From: Leptospira_B sp964571605
GTDB taxonomy: Bacteria; Spirochaetota; Leptospiria; Leptospirales; Leptospiraceae
Direction: 5' to 3'
DNA length: 13,780 nt
NCBI GenBank assembly: GCA_964571605.1
Contig: CAZNCS010000094.1
Coordinates: forward strand, 1-13,780
The notes beneath the pieces were generated by a model. The model did no database searches, was not told where the DNA came from, and saw nothing but the letters and a program-made list of their open reading frames with translations. Position numbers and translations under genes: made by a program. Below are positions 1 to 6,652 of this stretch, piece by piece. The stretch's first letter is position 1. Each line of letters starts with the position of its first letter.

Positions 1-1
1 T

Positions 2-1348
2 GAAAAAGGAATTGCTCATTTTCGCAATGCAGTCGACAAAACCGAGAAATTTGTCGAAATCCCACAGAATGTTTTGGATGTTGTTTCAGCCAACTATGTC
101 GCACGCATGCATGCCTGGAACGTGGGGAACGTCATCGCGATGGATATTTATTCCAACGAAAAAGTTTACAATCTGTTTGGAATTGTCCAAGGCAAAAAAG
201 AAGCCCATAATTTCTTCATAATTAGGCAGGGGAAGGTTAGGGTTGCCCGCGAGAACCAAGTCGTAGGCGAGGACCCGAACCAACTTCTGGGGCCCGGAGA
301 CTTTTTCGGTGTGGTCGCCGCAATGAGCCAGCACGCTCAGATAGAGTCTGCAATCGCTCTCACCGATGTTTCTTTGATCCAAGTCAGTTACGACCAGTTT
401 GGTACACTGATCCAAAAAAACACGCCGGTGGCGATGAAAATCATCCGCTACTTCTCCATGAAACTGAGACAGTTCGATTCGACGATTACTCGGTTATCAT
501 TTCGTACCGCGGTAGAAGAGGATCCGAACCAACTTTTCGCGATCGGCGAGTATTATTTTAATCAGAAGAATACTTTGCACGCGGCTTACGCCTTTCAGAA
601 ATATCTTCAATATCTTCCAAATGGTCAGTTTGCTACCCAAGCAAAATTAAAATTACAAACGGTTAACCAACCTGTTGCTCCTCCTCCGATTGATTTTACG
701 AAATTCAATCGGGCTTATGGGGACAATGAGATGATCTTCTGCGAACACGAACCTGGAAGAGAATTGTACATTATCCAACACGGAAGAGTGAAAATCACCA
801 AGATCGTGGACTCAAACGAAGTGTTACTCGCGGTTTTACAAAGCGGGGACATTTTTGGAGAGATGGCTCTTTTAGATAATAAGCCACGTTCCGCGTCTGC
901 GATTGCTTGGGGAGAAGTTCAACTTCTTGCCATTAATAAAGCAAACTTTGAAGGAATGGTGAAAGCGCAGCCGCAACTTGCAACTCGTCTGATTACCCTT
1001 CTTTCGGAAAGAATTTGGACCGCGTACAAACAGCTGGCCAACTTGCTGATCACGGATCCTCAAGGAAGAATTGCGGATACTCTCTTAACTCTTGCAGAGA
1101 AGAATAGAGTGAAGGTCGTAGCCAAAGCGACCTACAATTTTGAGATCGGTACCAAAGACTTGATCAAAATGGTTGGGTTGACGTATCCCAAGGACGAAAA
1201 CTTGGTTCTGGATTTGATTTCTAAAAACAAATTTATCAAATTGGACCAAGGGAAAATTTCCACTACGGATCTTGTGGAACTGGAAAAATTAGTACAAGCC
1301 TTCCGCAAAAAATCCCAAATCGACGCTAAACTTAAAAAACGAGCTTAA
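2..1348 (+). CDS. Protein with two cyclic-nucleotide-binding (CRP-fold) domains, 5' end probably outside the window
   Basis: Likely intracellular sensor or CRP-family regulator. Residues are numbered from the TTG at 74. Residues ~15-140 form a first cNMP-binding beta-barrel (FFIIRQGKVRVA 47-58, LGPGDFFG 72-79). Residues ~147-197 look like a helical TPR-type linker. Residues ~208-320 form a second barrel with a complete phosphate-binding cassette, FGEMALLDNKPRSAS 261-275, keeping the Glu (263) and Arg (272) that normally hold the cyclic nucleotide. Residues ~328-405 resemble a degenerate winged helix. The first barrel lacks that Glu/Arg pair, so only the second is likely to bind ligand. The frame is open to the left edge with plausible coding sequence, and neither TTG 74 nor ATG 107 has a Shine-Dalgarno, so the true start is probably upstream. 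The family is well supported; DNA binding and the ligand are not established. Confidence 0.8.
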   Translation, partial: EKGIAHFRNAVDKTEKFVEIPQNVLDVVSANYVARMHAWNVGNVIAMDIYSNEKVYNLFGIVQGKKEAHNFFIIRQGKVRVARENQVVGEDPNQLLGPGDFFGVVAAMSQHAQIESAIALTDVSLIQVSYDQFGTLIQKNTPVAMKIIRYFSMKLRQFDSTITRLSFRTAVEEDPNQLFAIGEYYFNQKNTLHAAYAFQKYLQYLPNGQFATQAKLKLQTVNQPVAPPPIDFTKFNRAYGDNEMIFCEHEPGRELYIIQHGRVKITKIVDSNEVLLAVLQSGDIFGEMALLDNKPRSASAIAWGEVQLLAINKANFEGMVKAQPQLATRLITLLSERIWTAYKQLANLLITDPQGRIADTLLTLAEKNRVKVVAKATYNFEIGTKDLIKMVGLTYPKDENLVLDLISKNKFIKLDQGKISTTDLVELEKLVQAFRKKSQIDAKLKKRA

Positions 1349-1356
1349 ACCGCTTT

Positions 1357-1968
1357 ATGGATCGAGAAGCAAGGTTGCGTAAAGCAGTCCTATGGCTGAA
1401 GAAAAAAGATCCTAAGATTAAACGTATCATTGAAGTCGTGGGGCCTTGCACGTTAAAAATGATGGGCTCTCCCTATCGTGTTTTGATTCGAGCCGTCATT
1501 GGCCAGCAGCTTTCCGTTAAAGCCGCAGAAACGATGGAAAATCGAGTAATTGAATATTATGGAAATGGAAAGCGTTTCCCCGAGCCTGAAATTTTTTTGG
1601 GTCTTTCCGAAACCAAATTGCGGAAGGCGGGGCTTTCTTTTGCGAAAATTCGCACTGTAAAAGGAATCGCGAAAGCATACCAGGATGGAACTTTATCTGA
1701 CCGCAAATTGAAAAATTTGGGTGATCAGGAAGTTTTGGATCTTCTTTGCAGTTTTAAAGGTGTCGGTCCTTGGACCGCTGAAATGGTATTGATGTTTTCT
1801 TTGGACAGATGGGATCATTTTTCTCTTAATGATTTGATTTTAAGAAAAGCAATCCAAAGAATTTACGGAATCGATCAGGACTCCAAAAAAGAAATTTTAG
1901 AATTTACGGCAGGGTTTTCTCCGTATAGAACCATTTTTTGTTGGTATCTTTGGAGAGATAAGGACTGA
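1357..1968 (+). CDS. DNA-3-methyladenine glycosylase, AlkA-like HhH-GPD family
   Basis: Base-excision repair glycosylase that would cut alkylated purines such as 3-methyladenine from DNA, leaving an abasic site. The 203-residue protein has the family landmarks: VIGQQLSVKAAE (47-58), the early helix conserved in AlkA-like enzymes; the helix-hairpin-helix FKGVGPWTAEM (133-143); and the downstream FSLNDL (155-160), whose Asp159 aligns with the catalytic Asp of AlkA. The ending PYRTIFCWYLWR (189-200) matches the family's 'P.R..A..YLW' pattern. It is the short, single-domain form, without the N-terminal domain of E. coli AlkA. It starts 8 bases after the preceding stop, so it may be co-transcribed; no clear Shine-Dalgarno precedes the ATG. 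Exact substrate range cannot be read from sequence. Confidence 0.88.
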   Translation: MDREARLRKAVLWLKKKDPKIKRIIEVVGPCTLKMMGSPYRVLIRAVIGQQLSVKAAETMENRVIEYYGNGKRFPEPEIFLGLSETKLRKAGLSFAKIRTVKGIAKAYQDGTLSDRKLKNLGDQEVLDLLCSFKGVGPWTAEMVLMFSLDRWDHFSLNDLILRKAIQRIYGIDQDSKKEILEFTAGFSPYRTIFCWYLWRDKD

Positions 1969-2036
1969 CGTTGCTATAAATCGTTCTTGTAGAAAAGAAT
2001 TATAAAATGAAAAAACTTATTCTGCTTCATTCTACT

Positions 2037-2050
2037 GTTGGAGTTCCTAC
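2037..2050. repeat. Near-palindrome of the GTAGGA-N2-TCCTAC family
   Basis: GTTGGAGTTCCTAC is an imperfect inverted repeat matching those at 3720-3739, 3898-3917 and 5131-5144. It lies at the edge of the C-rich hairpin block. Function is unknown. Confidence 0.55.
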
Positions 2051-2060
2051 GGAAGGATTT

Positions 2061-2190
2061 CCCCGCCCGAGTTAGGGTGGAGGGGAGCGGCTGGTGGGAG
2101 AAGGTGGTGATTTTTCTTTATCAGAAGATTCGCCTTTTTGCAACGGAAAATTTCTCTAATCCCTGCATGTGGGAACTGTGACTTATTGAC
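2061..2190. repeat. Intergenic repeat block, copy A
   Basis: The block begins with CCCCGCCC, then a short loop and GGGTGGAGGGG, a potential hairpin. It ends with a degenerate form (2159-2178) of the palindrome that is perfect in copy B. By eye it aligns along its length with 3807-3930, for example at 'TATCAGAA' and 'GGAACTGTG' followed by a TTATT-containing stretch. Immediately after it the alignment jumps over about 77 bases, including the gmd terminator, and resumes in the gmd tail remnant. Confidence 0.7.
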
Positions 2191-2222
2191 AACGGAGAAA
2201 ATTCTTTTGAAGAAGGAATCGT

Positions 2223-2274
2223 TTATATATTGATTCCGGCTGCTTTACAATCCGCTTTGATCGTGATTTCGACG
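2223..2274 (-). pseudogene. Remnant of the gmd C-terminal coding end
   Basis: Read on the minus strand this encodes VEITIKADCKAAGINI followed by TAA. Intact gmd ends VEIMIKADCKAAGINI-TAA. Over the 52 bases there are three differences: two synonymous third-position changes and one Met-to-Thr change. Similarity stops at 2275, and an in-frame TAA lies a few codons upstream, so only the end of the gene remains. The mostly synonymous pattern suggests that this was once a functional second copy, or a duplicated gene end that diverged under little time or selection; that is inference. Confidence 0.8.
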
Positions 2275-2336
2275 GTGGCTGTTACTCCTTAAATTTTTCA
2301 AATAAAAGTCTAATTAGAAATTCAATTAAAATAAAC

Positions 2337-3236
2337 TTACGGATGCACTGTCACACCAGTAGGTGCATTTCCGGGTACATTTGTGCCGTTAAAATTATCC
2401 CCTTCCGCAGAGGAATTCACATCCGATTGATTGGAAGATATAATAAACGGTTGAATCTCATCGTCCCAAGTGTAATCGGGAAGATTATCTCCGTTACTAT
2501 CCAAATGAAATTTTAACGTTTCATTTGGACCTGTTTTAGGACGAAGCGCGGCAAAAGCGATAAAACTACCTCCAAATTCGTCGAGTAAAACGAATCCCGA
2601 CTCGCTACTTTGTCCGTCAGAATAAGTCACCTCTATCCAAGATTTCCATTGGTCTAAAGGCAATTCAAATTGAGACGGTTCGAAGTTTACGGCAAAAAAT
2701 ACGAAAAGACCATATCCGAACGCATCAACTGAAGGACCGTTGTTTATGACTGGGATTTCCGTAAGATTTTCGAAATTATTCGCTTTGGTTCCATTATTAT
2801 AGAATACAGATATTTTAATATTCAGTTTTCTTTGGAGATTCCAAACGGCGAAGTCTTCAAAACTCGGAGTAAAATCCTTTATTCTTAAACGAATTTGTTT
2901 CGCACCAGGTTGGCCATCTTGAAAAGATATTTCAAAATTGTCCAAAGTTTGGTATTGAATAGGAGTTTGCACTCCGTTTGTATCTTGAAACTCAAAACTT
3001 AATACGATTCGATTGATCACCGCTATACTTGATTTTGGCGTTACTATAATAGGTAAGTTGATCGTATTTATGCCGGATAAGGTGAAACTTCTGCGAAAAG
3101 GTCCACCCCCGAACTCTACTTGAAAGTTTTTGTCCCCCAAACCTAGAAAACTGACCAGGGTCAAATCTTCGTTATCTCTGTTTTTGCAATTGGATAGTGA
3201 AAAAAATATGAGGAAAATCGGTAGAAGACAAAACAT
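2337..3236 (-). CDS. Predicted lipoprotein, unknown function
   Basis: I do not recognise this family. From the ATG at 3236 the product is 299 residues with a short hydrophobic signal (MFCLLPIFLIFFSLSN) ending in the lipobox LSNC, so Cys17 would be lipidated. The rest is beta-rich, without further membrane segments. Residues 246-260 (DSNGDNLPDYTWDDE) form an Asp-rich loop resembling calcium-binding DxNxD motifs, and the C-terminus (266-299) is Ser/Asn/Gly/Pro-rich. I chose the internal ATG because it puts the signal peptide at the N-terminus and has a purine-rich AAAGAGAG just upstream. An upstream ATG at 3323 would add 29 residues before the signal and lacks an evident ribosome binding site. 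The gene stands alone between repeat-rich regions, so it may have been inserted or retained within rearranged DNA. It is probably envelope-located. Confidence 0.75.
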   Translation of the reverse strand: MFCLLPIFLIFFSLSNCKNRDNEDLTLVSFLGLGDKNFQVEFGGGPFRRSFTLSGINTINLPIIVTPKSSIAVINRIVLSFEFQDTNGVQTPIQYQTLDNFEISFQDGQPGAKQIRLRIKDFTPSFEDFAVWNLQRKLNIKISVFYNNGTKANNFENLTEIPVINNGPSVDAFGYGLFVFFAVNFEPSQFELPLDQWKSWIEVTYSDGQSSESGFVLLDEFGGSFIAFAALRPKTGPNETLKFHLDSNGDNLPDYTWDDEIQPFIISSNQSDVNSSAEGDNFNGTNVPGNAPTGVTVHP

Positions 3237-3327
3237 CTTTCTCTCTTTGAAAGAAAAGAAAGTCGATTGTATTGATTTGGGAGACAAATCGAAAAAGGTA
3301 TTTTTATTTTTTGCAGAAACCATAATA

Positions 3328-3362
3328 TTACTTATTATTTTCTAAGGAGAAATAATAAGTAA
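3328..3362 (-). promoter_or_regulatory. Perfect 13-bp inverted repeat upstream of the lipoprotein gene
   Basis: TTACTTATTATTT (3328-3340) and its exact reverse complement (3350-3362) flank a 9-base spacer. In lipoprotein-gene orientation the spacer reads CTCCTTAGA. It sits about 90 bases upstream of the chosen start. It could be an operator for a dimeric regulator or an AT-rich RNA stem in the 5' leader. The symmetry is certain; the role is inference. Confidence 0.5.
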
Positions 3363-3589
3363 ATAGCAATTCGTTTCAATGTAGCAAAAGTAATGCGTAC
3401 GTTTATTCGGAAAACATAAAGTTATTTCTTTGTTTAAATAAAATAGTTATCGTTCGTTCCGGGTTAGGTATCGTTCATATAATTTGAGTCTGACCTTAGG
3501 TCTGAATGTTTGTATCTCTATATTCAATCAGCCACTAACCGCGCGCTTTTTTGCTTCATGCGAAGGAAGATTTTGTTGTAGTTGTAAAA

Positions 3590-3660
3590 GTTCCCCACCC
3601 GGTACAAACCGGAGACATGGGCCCGGCTTGGGCGGGGGCTGGTGCGGTGGAGGAAATTTC
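3590..3660. repeat. C-rich/G-rich hairpin segment, third copy (C)
   Basis: TTCCCCACCC is answered by TTGGGCGGGGGC about 35 bases on, with an inner GGGCCC. The general design matches copies A and B, including the following 'GGCTGGTG', but the loop is longer and the flanks differ. It appears to be a diverged relative of the same intergenic element. Confidence 0.5.
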
Positions 3661-3719
3661 CGCTGCAAAAATCATTTATCATACATTTATTTTATTACAA
3701 GAAAGATTTCCGAAATGTT

Positions 3720-3739
3720 TTTGTAGGAGCTCCTACAAA
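3720..3739. repeat. Perfect 20-bp palindrome
   Basis: TTTGTAGGAGCTCCTACAAA is fully self-complementary. It shares the GTAGGA-N2-TCCTAC core with the sites at 2037 and 5131 and lies in non-coding DNA. Confidence 0.75.
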
Positions 3740-3806
3740 TCATCGACGTCTCTTTCTTTGCGAAGGATGTAGCGGAACGGAGATTCTGCTGTTTTAGTAA
3801 AAAGGC

Positions 3807-3930
3807 CCCCGCCCAAAATCGGGTGGTGGGGAGTGGCTTGTGGGAGCGCATTCGCTCTATATCAGAAAAATTTACTTTTTACAAGGGAAATTTTGCTAGT
3901 TCCTACATGTAGGAACTGTGGTTTATTAAC
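3807..3930. repeat. Intergenic repeat block, copy B
   Basis: The block starts with CCCCGCCC, a six-base loop and GGGTGGTGGGG (potential hairpin), and includes a perfect palindrome at 3898-3917. It aligns with copy A at 2061-2190. Here it precedes the intact terminator and 3' end of gmd, so copy B is probably the original arrangement. Confidence 0.7.
3898..3917. repeat. Perfect 20-bp palindrome inside repeat copy B
   Basis: AGTTCCTACATGTAGGAACT is fully self-complementary. The equivalent site in copy A (2159-2178) has decayed to two mismatches and two G-T wobbles. Confidence 0.75.
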
Positions 3931-3965
3931 AGATCTACTTCTCATTACTAATAGGTACGATTGCG

Positions 3966-4004
3966 AAAATAAAAAAGCCTCAGATCATTTTCTGATCTGA
4001 GGCT
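3966..4004 (-). terminator. Rho-independent terminator of gmd
   Basis: On the minus strand a perfect 12-bp stem (AGCCTCAGATCA with its complement, 3976-3987 and 3993-4004) closes a 5-base loop and is followed by TTTTTATTTT. It lies 27 bases after the gmd stop, in the right orientation. The equivalent segment is missing from the duplicated copy near 2190. Confidence 0.92.
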
Positions 4005-4030
4005 CAAAACGGAGACGGAGAAAAAATCGT

Positions 4031-5053
4031 TTATATATTAATTCCGGCCGCTTTACAATCCGCTTTGATCATGATTTCGACGAGTTCTTTGAATTTGACT
4101 TTCGGTTCCCAACCCAATTTTAATTTTGCTTTTTCGGGATTTCCGATAAGCAAATCTACTTCCGTTGGTCTGTAAAATGCAGGATCGATTTCTACTAATA
4201 GTTTCCCGTCTTTTTTATTATAACCTTTTTCTTGGTCTCCCTTACCTTTCCATTCTACTTGGATGTCGAGATGACGAAATGATTCTTCTATAAATTCGCG
4301 AACTGTATGTGTTTCGTTGGTTGCTACGACATAATCGTCCGGTTCAGATTGTTGCAACATCATCCACATCATCTTTACGTAATCTGCGGCGTATCCCCAA
4401 TCTCGTTTCGCATCTATATTTCCCAATCGTATAGGTCCCGATTTTCCGGAGACGAGTCCGGCAACTCCAAGAGTGATTTTACGAGTTACAAAACCTTCTC
4501 CTCTTCTTGGTGATTCATGATTGAATAATATTCCGTTCGAAGCATGGAGCCCGAAAGCTTCTCTATAATTTACGACCGCCCAATATGCGTATAATTTTGC
4601 GACCGCATAAGGAGAACGGGGGTAGAAGGGAGTTTTTTCGTCTTGGGGAACCGCTTGTACTTTTCCATACAATTCGGATGTGGAGGCTTGGTAGAATCTG
4701 GATTTGACTCCTGTTTGTTTGAGTGCGTCCAAAATTCGCAAAGTTCCTACAGCGTCGACTTCTGCGGTGTATTCGGGGACTTCGAAAGAAACTCCTACAT
4801 GAGATTGGGCGGCTAAATTATAAATTTCTTCCGGTTGGACTTTTTCCAAAACCCGGTTTAGATTACTGGAATCGGTAAGATCGCCGTAATGCAAAAAAAG
4901 GCGAGAATTTCCTCTCAGATGTTCGATTCTATCTCTGTTGAGAGAGCTTGTCCTACGTACGATGCCGTGTACTTCGTAATCTTTCTCTAAAAGTAATTCG
5001 GTAAGGTAGGAACCGTCTTGACCGGTAATTCCTGTAATCAGCGCCTTTTTCAT
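4031..5053 (-). CDS. gmd: GDP-mannose 4,6-dehydratase
   Basis: Converts GDP-D-mannose to GDP-4-keto-6-deoxy-D-mannose using bound NADP+, the first step to GDP-fucose, GDP-rhamnose and related sugars for surface polysaccharide. It is a full-length (340-residue) extended short-chain dehydrogenase. The nucleotide-binding GITGQDG glycine motif is at 8-14, YGDLTDSSN at 56-64, STSE (124-127) supplies the catalytic Thr/Ser and Glu, and Y149-x3-K153 is the catalytic pair. NHESPRRGEGFVTRKI (178-193) is characteristic of GMD. A strong terminator follows. A GGAG lies somewhat far (about 15 bases) upstream of the ATG. No fucose synthase or glycosyltransferase gene is adjacent, so the downstream sugar cannot be inferred here. 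A remnant of this gene's 3' end occurs at 2223-2274. Confidence 0.96.
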   Translation of the reverse strand: MKKALITGITGQDGSYLTELLLEKDYEVHGIVRRTSSLNRDRIEHLRGNSRLFLHYGDLTDSSNLNRVLEKVQPEEIYNLAAQSHVGVSFEVPEYTAEVDAVGTLRILDALKQTGVKSRFYQASTSELYGKVQAVPQDEKTPFYPRSPYAVAKLYAYWAVVNYREAFGLHASNGILFNHESPRRGEGFVTRKITLGVAGLVSGKSGPIRLGNIDAKRDWGYAADYVKMMWMMLQQSEPDDYVVATNETHTVREFIEESFRHLDIQVEWKGKGDQEKGYNKKDGKLLVEIDPAFYRPTEVDLLIGNPEKAKLKLGWEPKVKFKELVEIMIKADCKAAGINI

Positions 5054-5130
5054 TCTGGAACCAAAAACTCCGGTTTTGCTACGGGGGCAAGAAGGATTAA
5101 GCTTGGTCCTTAGGCATGTTCCGCCGTTTT

Positions 5131-5144
5131 GTTGGAATTCCTAC
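5131..5144. repeat. Near-palindrome of the GTAGGA-N2-TCCTAC family
   Basis: GTTGGAATTCCTAC, flanked by TT on the left and AA on the right, lies in the 136-base gap between the MATE gene stop and gmd. It is the fourth member of the palindrome family in the window. Confidence 0.55.
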
Positions 5145-5189
5145 AAGATAGGGAAAAAAACCGTCTCCTTCTATCCGTAAAGAATCGAA

Positions 5190-6554
5190 CTAAACGGTTC
5201 CTTTGAGCCAATTCTTTTTTCGGAATTGGTAGATGAAGATTAAAGAAAGAGAACCTATCCAGATAAAAATTGCCGCCCAGATCCCGAGAGTTCCTCCTTT
5301 CCAAAGGATTCCAAAAAGATACGCACAGGGTAGCATAACAGCATAACTTAAAAGTATATAAACCCTAAAAACGTAGGTTTGGTAACCGGCTCCTCTAAGA
5401 GCCGCTCCGATGACCATATGATACGCGTCTCCGATTTGAATGATTCCGAGTAAAACCAAAGCGGGATAACATTCTTCGATTAGTTTATGGTCGCTCGTGA
5501 TCCAACCTAAGATAGATTTCCCTAGGAAAATAAAACAAAGTCCTATAAGTCCCATCATATGGGCGGAGATAAACGCGGATCGAAAAGCGGAATGATACGC
5601 GAGTTTGTATTTTTTAGCTCCCATTGCTTGGCCTAGTATGGTGGTGGCGGCGACGCCGAAAGCATATCCGGGAAGGAAGGCGAAACTTAAGGTAGAAAAA
5701 AGAATGCTGGAAGCCGCAACGGCGGTTACGGAAATCAAACTTTGTATTTTTGAAAACAAAACGAATGCTACGTTTACGAATCCTTCTTCAAAACCCGGAG
5801 GAGAGCCTACTCGGATAATCGCTATTATATGTTTCCAACTGGGCAAAAAAGAAATTTCTACAAAATAGCTCTGGAGTTTATAATAAAAGAAGAATATAGG
5901 AAATACGGATAGACCCGCGAGTCCGGCCAAAGAGGAAGCAAGTCCGGCGCCACCGATTCCCATGGCTGGAATTCCTAAATTTCCGTAAATAAAAACCCAA
6001 TTTAAGAATACGTTCGCTAAAGTGGTGACTGCCATAGATATGAATCCGGCACGTGTGAAACCGAGGCCGTCCATAAAACCTCTAAAACAAAATCCTAAAA
6101 AATAAAATCCGCTGCCGATGAACCTATAATAAAGATAATTTTTTCCTAATGTATTTACGACAGACTCGGGACCGATCAATTCCATTAGAGGTTCTGAAAT
6201 AAACGGTCCTAAAAATGAAAGTAAAGTTCCGAAAACAACGGAAAGGTATACGGTTGCGATTCCTATATTTCCGATTTCGTTTGTATTTCCTTCTCCAAAT
6301 CTTCTGGCGACTATGATTTGGACTCCCATGGAAAATCCGATTAAGAATGCCACCAACGTATAATAGATGATTCCCCCGATCCCCATGGCGGCGATCGCGT
6401 TTTCACCTAGATAACCGACCATTATAGTATCTGTAATCCAAACTAAGGATTGGCTTAACATGCCGAAAACCACCGGCACAGCTAAAGAAAGAATTCGAAT
6501 GTTTAGTTTGCTAAGTCGATAGGACCTGCGTATTTTTTTATGTAGAGGGCCCAA
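5190..6554 (-). CDS. MATE-family multidrug/Na+(H+) efflux transporter
   Basis: Inner-membrane antiporter of the NorM/DinF-type MATE family, expected to expel cationic drugs or metabolites using a Na+ or H+ gradient. The 454-residue length and twelve-helix pattern are typical. TDTIMVGYLG (41-50) is the conserved first-helix motif, with Asp42. QIIVARRFGEG (79-89) and GFCFRGFMDGLGFTRAGF (154-171), followed by NVFLNWVFIYG (181-191), are hallmark MATE segments. The second half repeats the fold (PGYAFGVAATTILGQAMGAKK). The start is TTG, chosen because a GGAAAG lies 6 bases upstream and no ATG occurs before residue 32; an in-frame stop lies about 80 bases upstream. It precedes gmd in the same direction but is 136 bases away, so linkage is unclear. 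The substrate cannot be told from sequence. Confidence 0.92.
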   Translation of the reverse strand: MGPLHKKIRRSYRLSKLNIRILSLAVPVVFGMLSQSLVWITDTIMVGYLGENAIAAMGIGGIIYYTLVAFLIGFSMGVQIIVARRFGEGNTNEIGNIGIATVYLSVVFGTLLSFLGPFISEPLMELIGPESVVNTLGKNYLYYRFIGSGFYFLGFCFRGFMDGLGFTRAGFISMAVTTLANVFLNWVFIYGNLGIPAMGIGGAGLASSLAGLAGLSVFPIFFFYYKLQSYFVEISFLPSWKHIIAIIRVGSPPGFEEGFVNVAFVLFSKIQSLISVTAVAASSILFSTLSFAFLPGYAFGVAATTILGQAMGAKKYKLAYHSAFRSAFISAHMMGLIGLCFIFLGKSILGWITSDHKLIEECYPALVLLGIIQIGDAYHMVIGAALRGAGYQTYVFRVYILLSYAVMLPCAYLFGILWKGGTLGIWAAIFIWIGSLSLIFIYQFRKKNWLKGTV

Positions 6555-6652
6555 ACACTTTCCAGGTTGGAGAGTGACCGGCTTCGAACAACATTTTTTC
6601 GCCGAAAAACGGTTTATCGTCCGGGGAATCTACGTAGGATGGTGGAAAGCCG
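6555..6652. promoter_or_regulatory. Divergent promoter region, MATE gene / deaminase operon
   Basis: This 98-base gap separates oppositely directed genes, so both promoters must lie in or near it. It contains the two ribosome binding sites (GGAAAG for the MATE TTG at the left end; GGTGGAAAG for the deaminase ATG at 6641-6649). No convincing -10/-35 pair stood out. Confidence 0.45.

Larger units (their letters stand above)
1969..2336. other. Gene-free, repeat-rich intergenic region
   Basis: This 368-base stretch lies between the convergent glycosylase and lipoprotein genes. It holds a near-palindrome (2037-2050), a C-rich/G-rich hairpin (2061 onward), a block resembling the DNA downstream of gmd (2061-2190), and a remnant of the gmd C-terminus (2223-2274). 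The only ATG-started frame (2007) is 22 codons with no ribosome binding site. It looks like decayed, rearranged DNA. Confidence 0.7.
3237..4030. other. Gene-free, repeat-rich intergenic region
   Basis: Nearly 800 bases lie between the lipoprotein start and the gmd stop. In order they hold a 13-bp inverted repeat (3328-3362), an AT-rich probable promoter region for the lipoprotein (to about 3480), a C-rich/G-rich hairpin segment (3590-3660), two perfect palindromes (3720-3739, 3898-3917), repeat copy B (3807-3930) and the gmd terminator. Open frames at 3484-3726 and 3551-3772 have repeat-derived composition and no ribosome binding site, so I do not call genes. Confidence 0.7.

Noticed and set aside
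86..415. 109-codon minus-strand frame within the cNMP-domain gene
   Set aside because: It lies wholly opposite a strong coding frame with recognisable domains; it is an antisense shadow.
2007..2075. 22-codon + strand ORF beginning MKKLILLHSTV
   Set aside because: It lies in decayed repeat DNA with no ribosome binding site, and its end runs into the C-rich hairpin.
3484..3772. Two overlapping + strand open frames of 80 and 73 codons
   Set aside because: They run through the C/G-rich hairpin repeat, have skewed Gly/Cys/Ser composition and no ribosome binding site; they are by-products of the repeat.
2041..3930. Possibility that the repeats form a CRISPR array or an insertion sequence
   Set aside because: There are no regularly spaced identical repeats with unique spacers, no transposase frame and no clear target-site duplication.
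6538..6594. 18-codon minus-strand ORF starting ATG at 6594 and ending inside the MATE gene, a possible leader peptide
   Set aside because: It has no Shine-Dalgarno, while the MATE TTG has its own GGAAAG site; nothing points to translational coupling or attenuation.
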